A DNA stretch of 64,000 nt from an uncultured Dysgonomonas sp. (GCF_934668725.1 NZ_CAKUOF010000008.1:124001-188000), one strand, 5' to 3'; positions 1 through 10,698 are shown, counted from the first letter of the stretch. Numbers and translations are program-made. The notes: generated by a model not told the origin, from the sequence alone.

Positions 1-513
1 ATCAATAAATCCGGTCAATGTTACTTTATTATCAAACAAGTTTGTATTCCAGATTCCTGTCCATTGTACATCGTGACTCACCTTATCAAAAGTATTATAT
101 TTATAAGCCAGATAAGTACTGATAAATACAGGCCCGAAAGCATGGTCGTATGCCCCTCCCACCAGATAAGCATTAGGAATTGAGAATCCTGAGAAATTCT
201 CTCCTCTTACTATTCCTCCATTAAATTCGATATGAGGCATTATAGGACTGTTGCCTACTTTTATATTCCTGTAGATCTCTAAATAAGCAAGACCGATATT
301 GCCTTTGCTTTGATTAAAATCAACATCGATAAAACCAAAAGTAGACCCCCATTTATCGGGTTTGAACATTTGGAATGTTGCCGTAAAGTAGTTTCGTGGT
401 GCAACGTCATTGTTTAATGTATGCCTTGGATCGAAGTGGAGTTGAATTTCCTGCGAATAAGAGATAATAGATACTGCGAATAAAAGTAACGGAAGAAGTA
501 AATGTTTTTTCAT
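1..513 (-). CDS. Partial DUF5020/Tsx-like outer-membrane channel protein
   Basis: The 5' end of a minus-strand gene; the 3' part lies beyond the window start. It begins MKKHLLLPLLLFAVSIISYS, a clear Sec signal peptide. The remaining roughly 150 residues are rich in alternating aromatic and polar residues, as in beta-barrel strands (for example NYFTATFQMFKPDKWGSTFG and HIEFNGGIVRGENFSGF). The sequence resembles the Bacteroidota DUF5020 family, related to nucleoside-specific Tsx-type channels. A role as a small outer-membrane barrel is an inference from family resemblance; the substrate is not visible. The frame is open to base 1 without a stop. It is separated from the DUF1003 gene by about 80 bases of AT-rich sequence. 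Confidence 0.6.
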   Translation of the reverse strand, partial: MKKHLLLPLLLFAVSIISYSQEIQLHFDPRHTLNNDVAPRNYFTATFQMFKPDKWGSTFGFIDVDFNQSKGNIGLAYLEIYRNIKVGNSPIMPHIEFNGGIVRGENFSGFSIPNAYLVGGAYDHAFGPVFISTYLAYKYNTFDKVSHDVQWTGIWNTNLFDNKVTLTGFID

Positions 514-596
514 AGAGTTTTTTGCTCAATAAATTATTAAATGTTTATTATTTAGACAGAATAAATTATTTACTAACGTTATAAATGGGAATCAAC

Positions 597-1316
597 TTAA
601 AACCGGTTCTCTTTATTATTTTTTTCAACCTGAGCCAATATATCATTCATCATCTCAATCTGAATTTTTTGAATTTCAATAAGGTCTTGCTGCTGGTATA
701 TCATCAGATGGTCTATTTTCTCATGCAATGCCCTGACTTCCAATTCAGATTTCAGGTTTATCATATAATCTTTTTTTGAGCGATCACGATCTTTTTCTTC
801 CTGGCGATTCTGGCTCATCATTATTATTGGGGCTTGTATTGCAGCTAAACATGAAAGAAGAAGGTTTAGTAAAATGAAAGGATAAGGATCGAATCCTTTA
901 TTGGCAAACCAGAAAACATTTAACAGTATCCATAGGATAATAAAAACTCCGAATGAAATAATGAAGACCCAACTACCTCCGAATGAAGCCACTTTATCAG
1001 CCACTTTTTGACCTGTTGTTAAATGTTGGCTTTTTTCGTCGTCCAACTTATCAGTTAAGGTAGAGTGCTCTTTAACTGATGCCAGAACCTTCTCCTCCAG
1101 CTCAGAGAGTGTACCAAGCTGATTGGCAAGATAAGATGAAATATATTTCTCCCGAAACAGGTTCATTTCGGATATTGATAGAAATTTAGTCCTATCAAAA
1201 TCGGGATGCTCTCTTTGTATTAGCTCCAAAATAGAACTTCGAATGGAGTTTCCTGAAATTCTTTGAGATACAGGAAACTTTTGATTCGAAATATCACTAA
1301 TAAATTCTTTCATCAT
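597..1316 (-). CDS. DUF1003 membrane protein
   Basis: A 239-residue protein. The N-terminal ~100 residues are soluble and helical. Two membrane segments follow at roughly 130-150 (WVFIISFGVFIILWILLNVF) and 162-182 (PFILLNLLLSCLAAIQAPII). The charged segment SQNRQEEKDRDRSKKDY and a C-terminal coiled-coil tail come next. The membrane pair followed by the MMSQNRQ-(E)-KDR signature is the hallmark of DUF1003, whose biochemical function is unknown. The gene starts 23 bases after the tldD stop codon on the same strand, so the two are probably co-transcribed. The family call is firm; no function can be assigned. Confidence 0.85.
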   Translation of the reverse strand: MMKEFISDISNQKFPVSQRISGNSIRSSILELIQREHPDFDRTKFLSISEMNLFREKYISSYLANQLGTLSELEEKVLASVKEHSTLTDKLDDEKSQHLTTGQKVADKVASFGGSWVFIISFGVFIILWILLNVFWFANKGFDPYPFILLNLLLSCLAAIQAPIIMMSQNRQEEKDRDRSKKDYMINLKSELEVRALHEKIDHLMIYQQQDLIEIQKIQIEMMNDILAQVEKNNKENRF

Positions 1317-1339
1317 ACTCTTAATGTTTGAAGTTAAGC

Positions 1340-2776
1340 CTATTCTCCTCCAACAGTCAACCGACTAACCAATACCGACGGTAACCCTTGTCCTACAGGA
1401 ACACTCTGCCCATCCTTTCCACACGTCCACGAACTTTCGTCAATCTTCAGGTTATTACCCACCATAGTTATATCTGCTAAGGCTTTAGGACCGTTTCCTA
1501 TTATATTGATGTCCTTTATCGGCTGTGTCAACTTCCCGTTTTCTATCAAATAACCCGTTTTCACATAAAATGTAAAATCACCTGCACCAATCTGCACCTG
1601 ACCGTTACTAAAGTTATCAACATAAACACCTTGCTTTACACTTGCAATCATCTCCTCATTTGTCATATTACCCGACTCCATGTAAGTCACACGCATGCGT
1701 GGCATAGGTACATGACGGAACGACTGGCGTCTTCCATTTCCGGTAGGTTTTACCCCATAGTATTTTGCACTGATTCTATCGTGTAAATAACTTTCAAGGA
1801 TACCGTTTCTTACAATATATGTTTTTTGGCTTTCAATGCCTTCATCATCAAAGTTAATAGCGCCTCTGGCATACTCTATAGTGCCATCATCAACCACATT
1901 TATATTGGGGTTACAGATTGTTTTTCCCAGTAAATCTGAAAATATAGAAACATTCTTACGATTAAAATCGGCTTCAAAAGCATGTCCGATTGCCTCATGC
2001 AACAATATTCCCGAACCTCCGGCCCCCATTACCACAGGCATTTCACCTCCTTTGGGTTTTACGGCATCAAACATAAGGGATGTTTGCGAAACAGCTTCAG
2101 TAGCTAATGTTTCGAGCAAATTATCATTAAAGAATTCAAAACCTTTACGATAAGCTCGTGAGGCGAATCCATTCTCAATTTTGCCATTTTGCTCCATCGT
2201 ACATCCTCCGTACATTATCGCCATCGGGCGGTAATCCCATGAAAGGATGCCTTCGGAATTAAAGAATAAAATATAGGAAGTGGAGTGACTCAGACTAACC
2301 GAAGCTTTTATAACGCGAGGATCAAGTTCGAATATACGAGCATTAAGCCTCTCTATAAATGTCTTTTTCTCATTTACCGAAACATCCTGCCAAGATTTAT
2401 TTATTTTATAATAATTTGCAAAATGCTTTTCGGTTATATTTATTGAATCGCTTTGCTTTAAAGTATGTGCTATTCCCGCTGCCGTTTTTGCAGCTTTAAG
2501 CATATCCGCAAGTGTTGTATTCTCAACATAAGCATAGCCCGTTTGCTCTCCCACAACAACCCTTACTCCTACACCGTAATCTATGTTGGAGGAGGTTCTG
2601 TTCACCTCTCCATCGCGAAGAGAAATACTACCGTTAATGGTATGTTCAAAATAAAGGTCTGCATAATCACCTCCTTTTGCCAGAGCTTCATTTAATACCT
2701 TTTGGATATTTTCTGTAGTAACACGAAAATGAGCTAAAATATCATATATATTTACATCTGCACCTAATTCTGTCAT
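1340..2776 (-). CDS. tldD: TldD-type metallopeptidase
   Basis: A 478-residue cytoplasmic protein of the TldD/PmbA (U62/M103) family. The zinc motif HExxxH is present as H260-E261-A-I-G-H265 in the context GSGILLHEAIGHAFEAD, and a cysteine (SWTCGKDG) near the C terminus sits where the family's third ligand lies. In known systems TldD works with a TldE partner to trim unfolded or modified peptides. No TldE gene is adjacent here; in many Bacteroidota it lies next to tldD, so the partner may be elsewhere. The start at 2776 fits the family length, and the N terminus has no signal peptide. It leads a two-gene operon with the DUF1003 gene. Confidence 0.9.
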   Translation of the reverse strand: MTELGADVNIYDILAHFRVTTENIQKVLNEALAKGGDYADLYFEHTINGSISLRDGEVNRTSSNIDYGVGVRVVVGEQTGYAYVENTTLADMLKAAKTAAGIAHTLKQSDSINITEKHFANYYKINKSWQDVSVNEKKTFIERLNARIFELDPRVIKASVSLSHSTSYILFFNSEGILSWDYRPMAIMYGGCTMEQNGKIENGFASRAYRKGFEFFNDNLLETLATEAVSQTSLMFDAVKPKGGEMPVVMGAGGSGILLHEAIGHAFEADFNRKNVSIFSDLLGKTICNPNINVVDDGTIEYARGAINFDDEGIESQKTYIVRNGILESYLHDRISAKYYGVKPTGNGRRQSFRHVPMPRMRVTYMESGNMTNEEMIASVKQGVYVDNFSNGQVQIGAGDFTFYVKTGYLIENGKLTQPIKDINIIGNGPKALADITMVGNNLKIDESSWTCGKDGQSVPVGQGLPSVLVSRLTVGGE

Positions 2777-2969
2777 CTATTACGTTCTTTCATCTATTTA
2801 AAACCATATTATTCAATCTATCCCTTTTTGGTTATGGTATTTACCAAAGTAATCGGCAGGTCTTGAACCTTATAACATTTTCGTGCATCAAAATTAATCT
2901 ATTTTTCTATATCTTTATCCTTTCGTTACAGAAACCATACAATAAATACAATAAAAAGTCAGAGAAAGT

Positions 2970-5768
2970 ATGACTCGTAATATATTTTTGACAGTAATAA
3001 GTATCCTTATATTATCATACGCCGGAGTATCGGCCAACAATCCTAACATTATCAACTTTAGCAGAAACGACTATCAGGCCGGAAATAAAAACTGGTCTTT
3101 AAGTGAAGATGAAAAAGGGATTATGTATATCGGAAACGATTTGGGATTACTTGAATTCGACGGAATAGACTGGCACCTGAACAGATTAAACAAAGCTGAT
3201 GTGGTAAGAGCAATATATGCTGCTTCCAATCAAACAATATACACCGGCGGTTATGAAGAATTTGGCAGGTGGGACAGAGATATCAGTGGAATTCTTAAAT
3301 ATACTTCTTTAAGCGACAATCTGCCCGGAGGCCCGTTGCACAATGATGATATCTGGAGAATCTGGAAAAAGGATAACCTTGTATATTTCCAATCATTCAA
3401 GAACATATATATATACGATCAGAATAATGTGTATAAATTTCCCGAACAAAAAAACATCCTTTTCTTAATAAAAATCAGAGATGAATTATGGGTTCAGGAG
3501 ATGGGCGGTAGTCTATTTAAGGTTAAAGACGATCGTTACGAAAAGATTGCAGGCAGTGATATATTCTCCAAAACTGAAGTTAAAACCGTACTTCCAACTG
3601 CCGACAACAAATACATTATAGGCACATCTTCGATGGGTCTCTACATTTACGACGGATCTGAATTTAAAGTTTGGAATAATAGCAGAGAGCTTATAGACAA
3701 CAATGTAAATTGCGGACTGGCAGCACGAAACGGCAACTACTATTTCGGAACAATACTTGGAGGTATATATGAAATATCGCCTAATGGTAATATTACCAAT
3801 CATTTCAACACCGACACATATCTCCACAACAATACAGTACTTGCATTATATGAAGATCGTTCTAATAATATCTGGGCTGGCCTGGATAGAGGCATCTCAT
3901 GTATACAATACTTAAACGGAATTAGCTGTATAACTGACCCTAAAGGTCGGATAGGGGCTGTATATTCGGCTGCACTCTATGACAATAAACTATTTATCGG
4001 AACCAATCAAGGTACCTACTATATAGACAAAAACGATTTATACAGCATGAATGCTCTCTCTAAGTTTAAACTAATTCCCGGAACTGAAGGACAGGTATGG
4101 AGTTTAAATGTCATTGATGGACAATTGTACTGTTCTCATAATCGAGGGTTGCTTATTATAGATCGGAATTTATCTGTTACATCTCCTTATAAGATAAATA
4201 CAGGAGTATTTTATACACTGGAGAAAGATAAGGATCACCTACTACTGGGAACTTACATAAGCTTAATGTCCATAGATCGAAATGCTCAAGAACTCCATAT
4301 ATTAAACGAGATTCAGGAACCTATAAAAAAAGTTCAAACTGATCATCTCAACAATGTTTGGTTACAACACATGAATAAAGGTATATACCGAACCAGATTG
4401 AATGAAAATCTTTCTAAAATAGAATCATTTAAATATTATGGAAGCGAAGGACAAAAAGATATTCCTTATAAACTAAAGCTGTTTAAGATCGGTGGCAGAG
4501 TTGCTTTTCTTGGTAATAATAAGTTCTACACCTACAATGATATTGATGGCACTATTGTTCCGGAGCATGCATTAAACGAGTGTTTTCATAATATTTCGGG
4601 ACTTAAAGAGGTTGTAAATATATCTCCGAATAATTTCTGGATTATAGGCAACGATCTTATCTATAATGTAACGTACAATGACAATGTAGCGCAGATAAAA
4701 TTCAGAATAGATATCGGCTATAAGAATTTCTCGATGATTGACAATTATGAAAATATCGTAAATCTAGATAACGATTATAGTCTTATTTGCTTGGATAATG
4801 GCTTTCTTTTATGTAAAAATAAGGTCACAGCTGAGAATAAACCAATAGCCCAACCTTATTTTAAATCTATTAGAATATCTAATTCGTCAGGCGAATCGGT
4901 TTATATGGATAATAACTTCAACCAGATCAGTCATTCGTTTAATACTATAAAGTTTCAATTTTCAACAGCAGAAACCTTAACTCGTAACATTTCCTTTCAA
5001 TATAAGCTTGAGGGACTCGATGACCAATGGTATGTACTAAAGAATCAAAATAATATCACATATGAACGTCTTCCTAAAGGAAAATACACCTTTATTGTTG
5101 TTGCTATGGATCGTCAAGGAAACAAATCGGAAGAGATAAGATTTGCTTTTGAAATATTAGCACCATGGCATCAATCGGGATGGGCGGTTCTAGCTTATTG
5201 TTTATTATTTATTTTATTCATTACTTCAATTATCATGTATATTCAGTACAAATACAAGAAACTACATATAAAGAAGTTGAGAATACTGGAAACCAAACGA
5301 TTAAACCTAACAAACCAACTTTTAAAACAAGAGGTAGAAGAAAAGAATGCAGAGTTGCTTTCTCAAACTTCATTCATCATACAACGTAATGAACTAATTC
5401 TTAAAATTAAAAATGAAGTAGAGGAGTTTTATACAAAACAAAATAACAAAACCCTGACTCCACTTTTCCAGAAGATAAATACACTATTAAATAGTAACCT
5501 TGATAGCGAGGAAGACTGGAAAACATTCCTCATTAAATTTGAACAAAAGCATACAAATTTCTTTAAAAAAATAAAAGAAACTTACCCTCAACTCACAGCA
5601 AATGATCTGAGATTATGTGCCTGTTTAAAACTGAATTTAGACTCAAAAGAGATAGCTGCATTAATGAATATTTCGGTGAGAGCTGTAGAAAATAGTAGAT
5701 ACAGACTACGCAAAAAGCTAGATATACCTTCTCACCAACACCTAAACGACTTCTTTTTACAAATATAA
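2970..5768 (+). CDS. Membrane-spanning PUL regulator: propeller + Y_Y_Y + LuxR-type HTH
   Basis: A 932-residue sensor-regulator. Residues 1-22 are a signal or anchor segment. About 30-640 is a two-component-regulator-type beta-propeller (repeats such as IWRIWKKDN, LYEDRSNNIWAGLDRGISC). About 660-730 is a Y_Y_Y domain (FQYKLEGLDDQWYVL). A membrane helix lies at about 737-760 (VLAYCLLFILFITSIIMYI), followed by a coiled coil (765-810). The C-terminal 60 residues form a LuxR-like helix-turn-helix (SKEIAALMNISVRAVENSRY). There is no histidine kinase or receiver domain, so it is not a hybrid two-component system. It would sense a periplasmic ligand and bind DNA directly. It lies 272 bases upstream of susC on the same strand and is the obvious regulator of the adjacent PUL. 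The ligand is not known from the sequence. Confidence 0.88.
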   Translation: MTRNIFLTVISILILSYAGVSANNPNIINFSRNDYQAGNKNWSLSEDEKGIMYIGNDLGLLEFDGIDWHLNRLNKADVVRAIYAASNQTIYTGGYEEFGRWDRDISGILKYTSLSDNLPGGPLHNDDIWRIWKKDNLVYFQSFKNIYIYDQNNVYKFPEQKNILFLIKIRDELWVQEMGGSLFKVKDDRYEKIAGSDIFSKTEVKTVLPTADNKYIIGTSSMGLYIYDGSEFKVWNNSRELIDNNVNCGLAARNGNYYFGTILGGIYEISPNGNITNHFNTDTYLHNNTVLALYEDRSNNIWAGLDRGISCIQYLNGISCITDPKGRIGAVYSAALYDNKLFIGTNQGTYYIDKNDLYSMNALSKFKLIPGTEGQVWSLNVIDGQLYCSHNRGLLIIDRNLSVTSPYKINTGVFYTLEKDKDHLLLGTYISLMSIDRNAQELHILNEIQEPIKKVQTDHLNNVWLQHMNKGIYRTRLNENLSKIESFKYYGSEGQKDIPYKLKLFKIGGRVAFLGNNKFYTYNDIDGTIVPEHALNECFHNISGLKEVVNISPNNFWIIGNDLIYNVTYNDNVAQIKFRIDIGYKNFSMIDNYENIVNLDNDYSLICLDNGFLLCKNKVTAENKPIAQPYFKSIRISNSSGESVYMDNNFNQISHSFNTIKFQFSTAETLTRNISFQYKLEGLDDQWYVLKNQNNITYERLPKGKYTFIVVAMDRQGNKSEEIRFAFEILAPWHQSGWAVLAYCLLFILFITSIIMYIQYKYKKLHIKKLRILETKRLNLTNQLLKQEVEEKNAELLSQTSFIIQRNELILKIKNEVEEFYTKQNNKTLTPLFQKINTLLNSNLDSEEDWKTFLIKFEQKHTNFFKKIKETYPQLTANDLRLCACLKLNLDSKEIAALMNISVRAVENSRYRLRKKLDIPSHQHLNDFFLQI

Positions 5769-6040
5769 ATGAGCTCAGAATTAGATTATAAATAATTAAT
5801 TATCAAAAATATAATATTTTTTGAGTGGTAATAATGAGGTCTACTTATTGTTAAATATGAGACCTATGTATACATTATGAGATAAATTTCACAACGGCTG
5901 AACTTACTGTTTTTACATTTGTTGCAAATCATTTACGAAAAATAAGATCGTATTCCATTAAACTATTATGGCGTTTTTAGGTTTATTATCTTAGACAAGG
6001 AAGTAAATGAAAAAATGTTTAACAGTAAAATCAGAAATCC

Positions 6041-9000
6041 ATGAAAGAAACTAGATTGACCTCTACGGGGAGAATCAGTATGAAGTTTTTTCTTCTACTA
6101 TTCTTAATCTTCTCAGCAAGCATCTCAAATGCTTTTGCTCAGACTACGGTAACAGGAGTAGTCACCGATGAGCAAAAAGATCCACTACCGGGTGTTAGTG
6201 TTGTAGTCAAAGGTTCCACAGTAGGAACAGTTACAGACTTCGATGGTAATTATTCTATTACCGTAAAGTCAGGCGATATACTTGACTTCTCATATCTAGG
6301 TATGAAACCCCAATCAATTCCGGTTGGATCCAAAACAAAAATAGACGTTGTATTACTTGATGATAGCCAAGTATTAGGAGAAACCGTAGTTATCGGTTAC
6401 GGTACAGCTAAAAAACAAGACCTTACAGGGTCTATCGGAAGCATATCGTCTGATGCTATTATGAGGCAGCCAACCCTCAATGCGGCTCAGGCAATGCAAG
6501 GTCAAATATCGGGTATAAATATCATTAACAATGATGCTCCGGGCTCTTCTCCAACGGTAATTATCCGTGGGCTAGGAACTGCACTTGGAGGACGTGACCC
6601 TTTGTATATTGTAGACGGCTTTCCTGCTGAAAACATTACAAATATAAGTCCTTCAGACATTGTGTCAATGGATATCCTTAAAGATGCATCTTCGGCTTCT
6701 ATTTATGGGGTACGTGCTGCCAATGGGGTAATTATTGTAACAACCAAGAAAGGACAAGAAGGAAAAAGTAAAATCGGTGTAGAATCATTTGTTGGTATCA
6801 AAACTATTCTTCACAGAGTTAAAATGGCTAATGCCTCTCAATACATTACTTTCTTTAACGAAAACCAGACAGCATTGAGTAATCAGGGTGTTAAAAACAC
6901 TTATTTACTGCAAGATGCCAACAAACAAGCATACAATACAGATTGGTATGACGAATTAATCAAAACTGGTATCTTCACTAATAATCTTGTATCCTTATCA
7001 GGAGGAAGCAAAACTGTAGATTACTTTTTCAGTTATAACTTCTATGACGAAGGGGGTATTTTGAATGATCAAAACTATCAACGTACAACAATAAGAAATA
7101 ATAACGTATACAAGTTTTATGATGATCGTTTAAAATTCAGCCAAAACCTGAATATTTCTTTTGAAAACGAAGATGTAGTAACTTTTGGTGGTTTTGATAA
7201 TGCATACAAACAATCACCACTTGTTCCTGTAAGAAATGCGGATGGTAGTTACGGACGTGCTCGTGTAAACAAAACAACAGGAATTGTTCAAGAGTTTGGT
7301 GCTCCTGGTGATATTATCGGTAACTTAAACTCAATTGGGAATCCGGTATTCACAACTGACAGACAAAATCAAAGACAAAATACAATAACAATACAGGGTG
7401 GTATCGAAGGTGAATTTAAGCTAACAAACTTTTTAAAAGTAAATTCACGCTTTGGCGCAACTAAATATTATTCTAGAAACAGACAATTCGATAATATAAG
7501 AGAATCGTGGTTGTTTAATAATCCAAGTAAAACAGAGGCTGACTTTGATGCAGCCAGAGAAGCAGCAGATACAAAAACAAATACTACTTATGCGAATAAC
7601 TCGCTTCGATTAGCCAATGTAGATACATATCGTTGGGTATGGGAAGGCTTCGTTACTTTCAATAAAAGTTTCGACAAACACAATTTAAATGTTGTAGGAG
7701 GTCTTTCCAGAGAAAAAGAAGGTATTGGCAATACATCTATATTAAAAGGTTATGATGTTCCTGCAAAAAGTCAGTATTGGGGTATCAATCATGCATCAGG
7801 TAAATATCCAAACCTTGTGGAGCAATATTCATATACACCTAGAGCATTGGCATCTTATTTTGGACGTTTTCAATACAATTATAACAATACATACTACCTG
7901 ACAGGAACTATCAGACGAGACGGTTCTAGTACATTTGCTTCTTCAGGTGATAATTGGGGAACTTTCCCTTCAATCGGAGGAGGTTGGACAATATCTCAAG
8001 AAGATTTCATGCAAAATCAAAAGATTTTTGATTATCTGAAATTAAGAGCAACTTGGGGTAAGCTTGGTAACCAAAGTGTACCTTTAAATGCGAACTTAGT
8101 ACTAACAAGTACTGAAGCTGCACCTAAAGACTTAAACTACATCTTCGGACCTGATCACAGCTATTATTTTGGAGCTGCATACGGTAGCCCTGTTGTACCA
8201 TTATCATGGGAAATAACCGAAGAATGGGGCATCGGGCTTGATTTTGCGTTCTTACAAGACAGGTTAACAGCTAATATTGATTACTATAACAAAACCAATA
8301 CTAATACAATATTAAGAGTAAAACCAATATCAAACTCTGCTTTCCAAGAAAACTTTTATGCACATGGTGCAAAAGTTAGTAATAAGGGTATAGAGTTAAA
8401 TCTTGCTTGGAGTGATAAATTAGCTAATGGACTTAGCTATGTAATCAGCGGAAACTATTCACACAATACCAACAAAGTTATAAATGTGAAACCCGCATAT
8501 GATGGTTCTACAGGAGGTAGCCTTGGTAATGGAGAAATAACAAAACGCCTACAAGAAGGTCAACCTATTTATGCTTGGTGGATGTATGAGGCTGATGGAG
8601 TATGGCAAAATCAAGCAGAAATTGATGATCCCAACAATGCTAAAGTAGGAACACCTCACCCTGGGTATTTAAGATATAAAGATCAAAATGGAGACGGTGT
8701 AATCGACGATCGTGATAAGAAATTCTTCGGATCATATTTGCCTACTGCTAATTATGGAATCCACATCGGTTTAGGGTATAAGAATATTGACTTCAGCGTA
8801 GATGGTTATGGTGTATACGGAAACAAAGTGTACAACGGATTGAAAAGTAACAGAATAGATGGTGGTGAAAATATAGCTTACGATACCTTTAAAAACAGAT
8901 GGACTGGTGACGGTTCGACTAATTCTAACCCAGGAGCTAACCGTGATGCATATGCCTCAAGTTACTTCTTAGAAAGTGGAGCATTCTTCCGTATAAATAA

Positions 9001-9238
9001 TATCACAATGGGATATACTTTTGACGACCTTGTTCTTAAAGGAACTAAACTAAGATTATATTTTACTGCTCAGAATCCTATTATGCTTACAGGCTATTCA
9101 GGCTTTTCTCCTGAAATTTCAGGATACTCAAGCGATCCTAATACACCTATTGGAGATCCAAGTCAAACAGCAGGTATAGAATTAACGGCTTACCCAACAA
9201 CCCGTAATTTTATATTCGGTCTTAATCTTTCATTCTAA
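6041..9238 (+). CDS. SusC/RagA-family TonB-dependent outer-membrane transporter (glucan PUL)
   Basis: A 1065-residue SusC-type transporter. A signal peptide occupies about residues 1-33, ending NAFAQ; an internal Met14 (MKFFLLLF) is an alternative start. About 35-115 is a carboxypeptidase-regulatory-like Ig domain (GVSVVVKGSTVGTVTDFDGN). The plug follows (about 125-235; LYIVDGFPAENI, DILKDASSASIYGVRAANGV) and then the beta-barrel, ending in an aromatic C terminus (FIFGLNLSF). It imports oligosaccharides across the outer membrane together with the SusD lipoprotein encoded 25 bases downstream. The neighbours (GDPD, GH3, GH144) suggest beta-1,2-glucan oligomers as cargo, which is inference. Confidence 0.95.
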   Translation: MKETRLTSTGRISMKFFLLLFLIFSASISNAFAQTTVTGVVTDEQKDPLPGVSVVVKGSTVGTVTDFDGNYSITVKSGDILDFSYLGMKPQSIPVGSKTKIDVVLLDDSQVLGETVVIGYGTAKKQDLTGSIGSISSDAIMRQPTLNAAQAMQGQISGINIINNDAPGSSPTVIIRGLGTALGGRDPLYIVDGFPAENITNISPSDIVSMDILKDASSASIYGVRAANGVIIVTTKKGQEGKSKIGVESFVGIKTILHRVKMANASQYITFFNENQTALSNQGVKNTYLLQDANKQAYNTDWYDELIKTGIFTNNLVSLSGGSKTVDYFFSYNFYDEGGILNDQNYQRTTIRNNNVYKFYDDRLKFSQNLNISFENEDVVTFGGFDNAYKQSPLVPVRNADGSYGRARVNKTTGIVQEFGAPGDIIGNLNSIGNPVFTTDRQNQRQNTITIQGGIEGEFKLTNFLKVNSRFGATKYYSRNRQFDNIRESWLFNNPSKTEADFDAAREAADTKTNTTYANNSLRLANVDTYRWVWEGFVTFNKSFDKHNLNVVGGLSREKEGIGNTSILKGYDVPAKSQYWGINHASGKYPNLVEQYSYTPRALASYFGRFQYNYNNTYYLTGTIRRDGSSTFASSGDNWGTFPSIGGGWTISQEDFMQNQKIFDYLKLRATWGKLGNQSVPLNANLVLTSTEAAPKDLNYIFGPDHSYYFGAAYGSPVVPLSWEITEEWGIGLDFAFLQDRLTANIDYYNKTNTNTILRVKPISNSAFQENFYAHGAKVSNKGIELNLAWSDKLANGLSYVISGNYSHNTNKVINVKPAYDGSTGGSLGNGEITKRLQEGQPIYAWWMYEADGVWQNQAEIDDPNNAKVGTPHPGYLRYKDQNGDGVIDDRDKKFFGSYLPTANYGIHIGLGYKNIDFSVDGYGVYGNKVYNGLKSNRIDGGENIAYDTFKNRWTGDGSTNSNPGANRDAYASSYFLESGAFFRINNITMGYTFDDLVLKGTKLRLYFTAQNPIMLTGYSGFSPEISGYSSDPNTPIGDPSQTAGIELTAYPTTRNFIFGLNLSF

Positions 9239-9263
9239 ACAAATTAAGTTAAAGAAAAAAGTC

Positions 9264-10685
9264 ATGAAAAAAATATATAAAAGCATTGCTACTGCTGTAG
9301 CAATCCTGATATTCTCGACAGGATGTAGTGATTTTCTAAATGTTCCATCACAGGAAAAAGTGGAGGCAGATGATAGTGAGGAAGTATACGAGCCTGTAGA
9401 TTTCGTTAATGGAACATACGCCATGTTTACAGATTGGGATTATGCATTCTCTTATTTAGCAATAACTGAGATCATTTCAGATAATGCAGATAAAGGAAGT
9501 TCTCCCGGTGATCCAGGAGGCGACAAGCAATTGTTTGATGATCTTACTTTTACTAGTACTGCTGGTTCTCTGCATGCAATGTGGACACGTTGGTACAAAT
9601 CAATAGGTCGTGCAACACAAGCAATTGAAGTTACTGAAAAGTCTGATCTTACAGATGTAGCTTATAAAAACAGATTGATTGGAGAAGCTAAATTCTTACG
9701 TGCACTTAACTATTTCTTCTTAGTTAGAGGATGGGGCGATGTTACTATACAGGAAATAGATAATACAAAAAGAGTTCCCAAAGAAGAAGTATATGCTTAT
9801 ATAGAAAAAGATTTGTTGGATGCAGTTCAATATCTTCCTCTAAAAAGCGAATACGCTTCAAGCGATTTAGGTCGTGCAACTAAAGGTGCTGCACAAAGTT
9901 TATTAGCTAAAGTGTATCTGTATCAAAGTAAATGGCAACAAGCATATGATTATGCAACAACAGTTATTAATTCTGGACAATATCAATTAGAACCAGATTA
10001 TACAGTTATCTGGAGAGCTTCTGCAAACAATGGTGTAGAATCTATTTTTGAGTTCCAAAGTAGAGGTGATGCCCCTGCATTAGGTACAAAACAATATTCT
10101 CAAACACAAGGAGCTCGCGGAGAGACCGGATGGGGATGGGGTTTCAATACTCCTTCGGATGATCTACTTGCTGACTTTAATACTTCAGGCGACGCAATTC
10201 GTCGTGATGGAACAATTATCTTCAGAAATTCGACCCTTTGGGACGGACGTGTAATAGGTGCAACTGAAAACCCTATGTATAACTTAAAAGCCTATTCCAG
10301 TGCAGCTCCGGGTGCAGAATATACAGACAAAAGCATCAAATATTTACGCTTAGGTGAGATTTATTTGATACAAGCAGAAGCTGCTAATGAACTAGGTAAA
10401 ACCAGCGAAGCGCTGGCTGCTGTAAACACTGTTAGAAGTAGAGTGAAGTTAACCAGCTTAAGCATTACGAACAAAGATGAGCTTCGCAAGGCTATATGGC
10501 ACGAACGTCGTCTAGAGTTAGCCTTTGAGCATGACCGATGGTTCGATCTTAATCGCACAGGACAAGGAAAAGAAGCAATGGCTCTGAACGGTAAAAATTA
10601 TATCGTAGGAAAACATGAGTTATTCCCTATTCCAAATCAACAGTTGATAGAAACGCCAACTATGACGCAAAACCCCAACTGGTAA
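9264..10685 (+). CDS. SusD/RagB-family surface glycan-binding lipoprotein (glucan PUL)
   Basis: A 473-residue lipoprotein. The N terminus is MKKIYKSIATAVAILIFSTG followed by Cys21 of a signal peptidase II lipobox. The SusD pattern is clear: an N-terminal NVPSQEKV segment, TPR-like helices (GEAKFLRALNYFFLVRGWGD; AAQSLLAKVYLYQSKWQQAY), and a C-terminal helical block (RLGEIYLIQAEAANELG; ERRLELAFEHDRWFDLNRTG). It ends with the typical LFPIPNQQLIETPTMTQNPN. It caps the SusC barrel and delivers oligosaccharide. It follows susC directly, and a hairpin terminator lies just after its stop, so the susCD pair may be expressed above the downstream enzymes. Confidence 0.95.
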   Translation: MKKIYKSIATAVAILIFSTGCSDFLNVPSQEKVEADDSEEVYEPVDFVNGTYAMFTDWDYAFSYLAITEIISDNADKGSSPGDPGGDKQLFDDLTFTSTAGSLHAMWTRWYKSIGRATQAIEVTEKSDLTDVAYKNRLIGEAKFLRALNYFFLVRGWGDVTIQEIDNTKRVPKEEVYAYIEKDLLDAVQYLPLKSEYASSDLGRATKGAAQSLLAKVYLYQSKWQQAYDYATTVINSGQYQLEPDYTVIWRASANNGVESIFEFQSRGDAPALGTKQYSQTQGARGETGWGWGFNTPSDDLLADFNTSGDAIRRDGTIIFRNSTLWDGRVIGATENPMYNLKAYSSAAPGAEYTDKSIKYLRLGEIYLIQAEAANELGKTSEALAAVNTVRSRVKLTSLSITNKDELRKAIWHERRLELAFEHDRWFDLNRTGQGKEAMALNGKNYIVGKHELFPIPNQQLIETPTMTQNPNW

Positions 10686-10698
10686 TAACAAAAACAAA

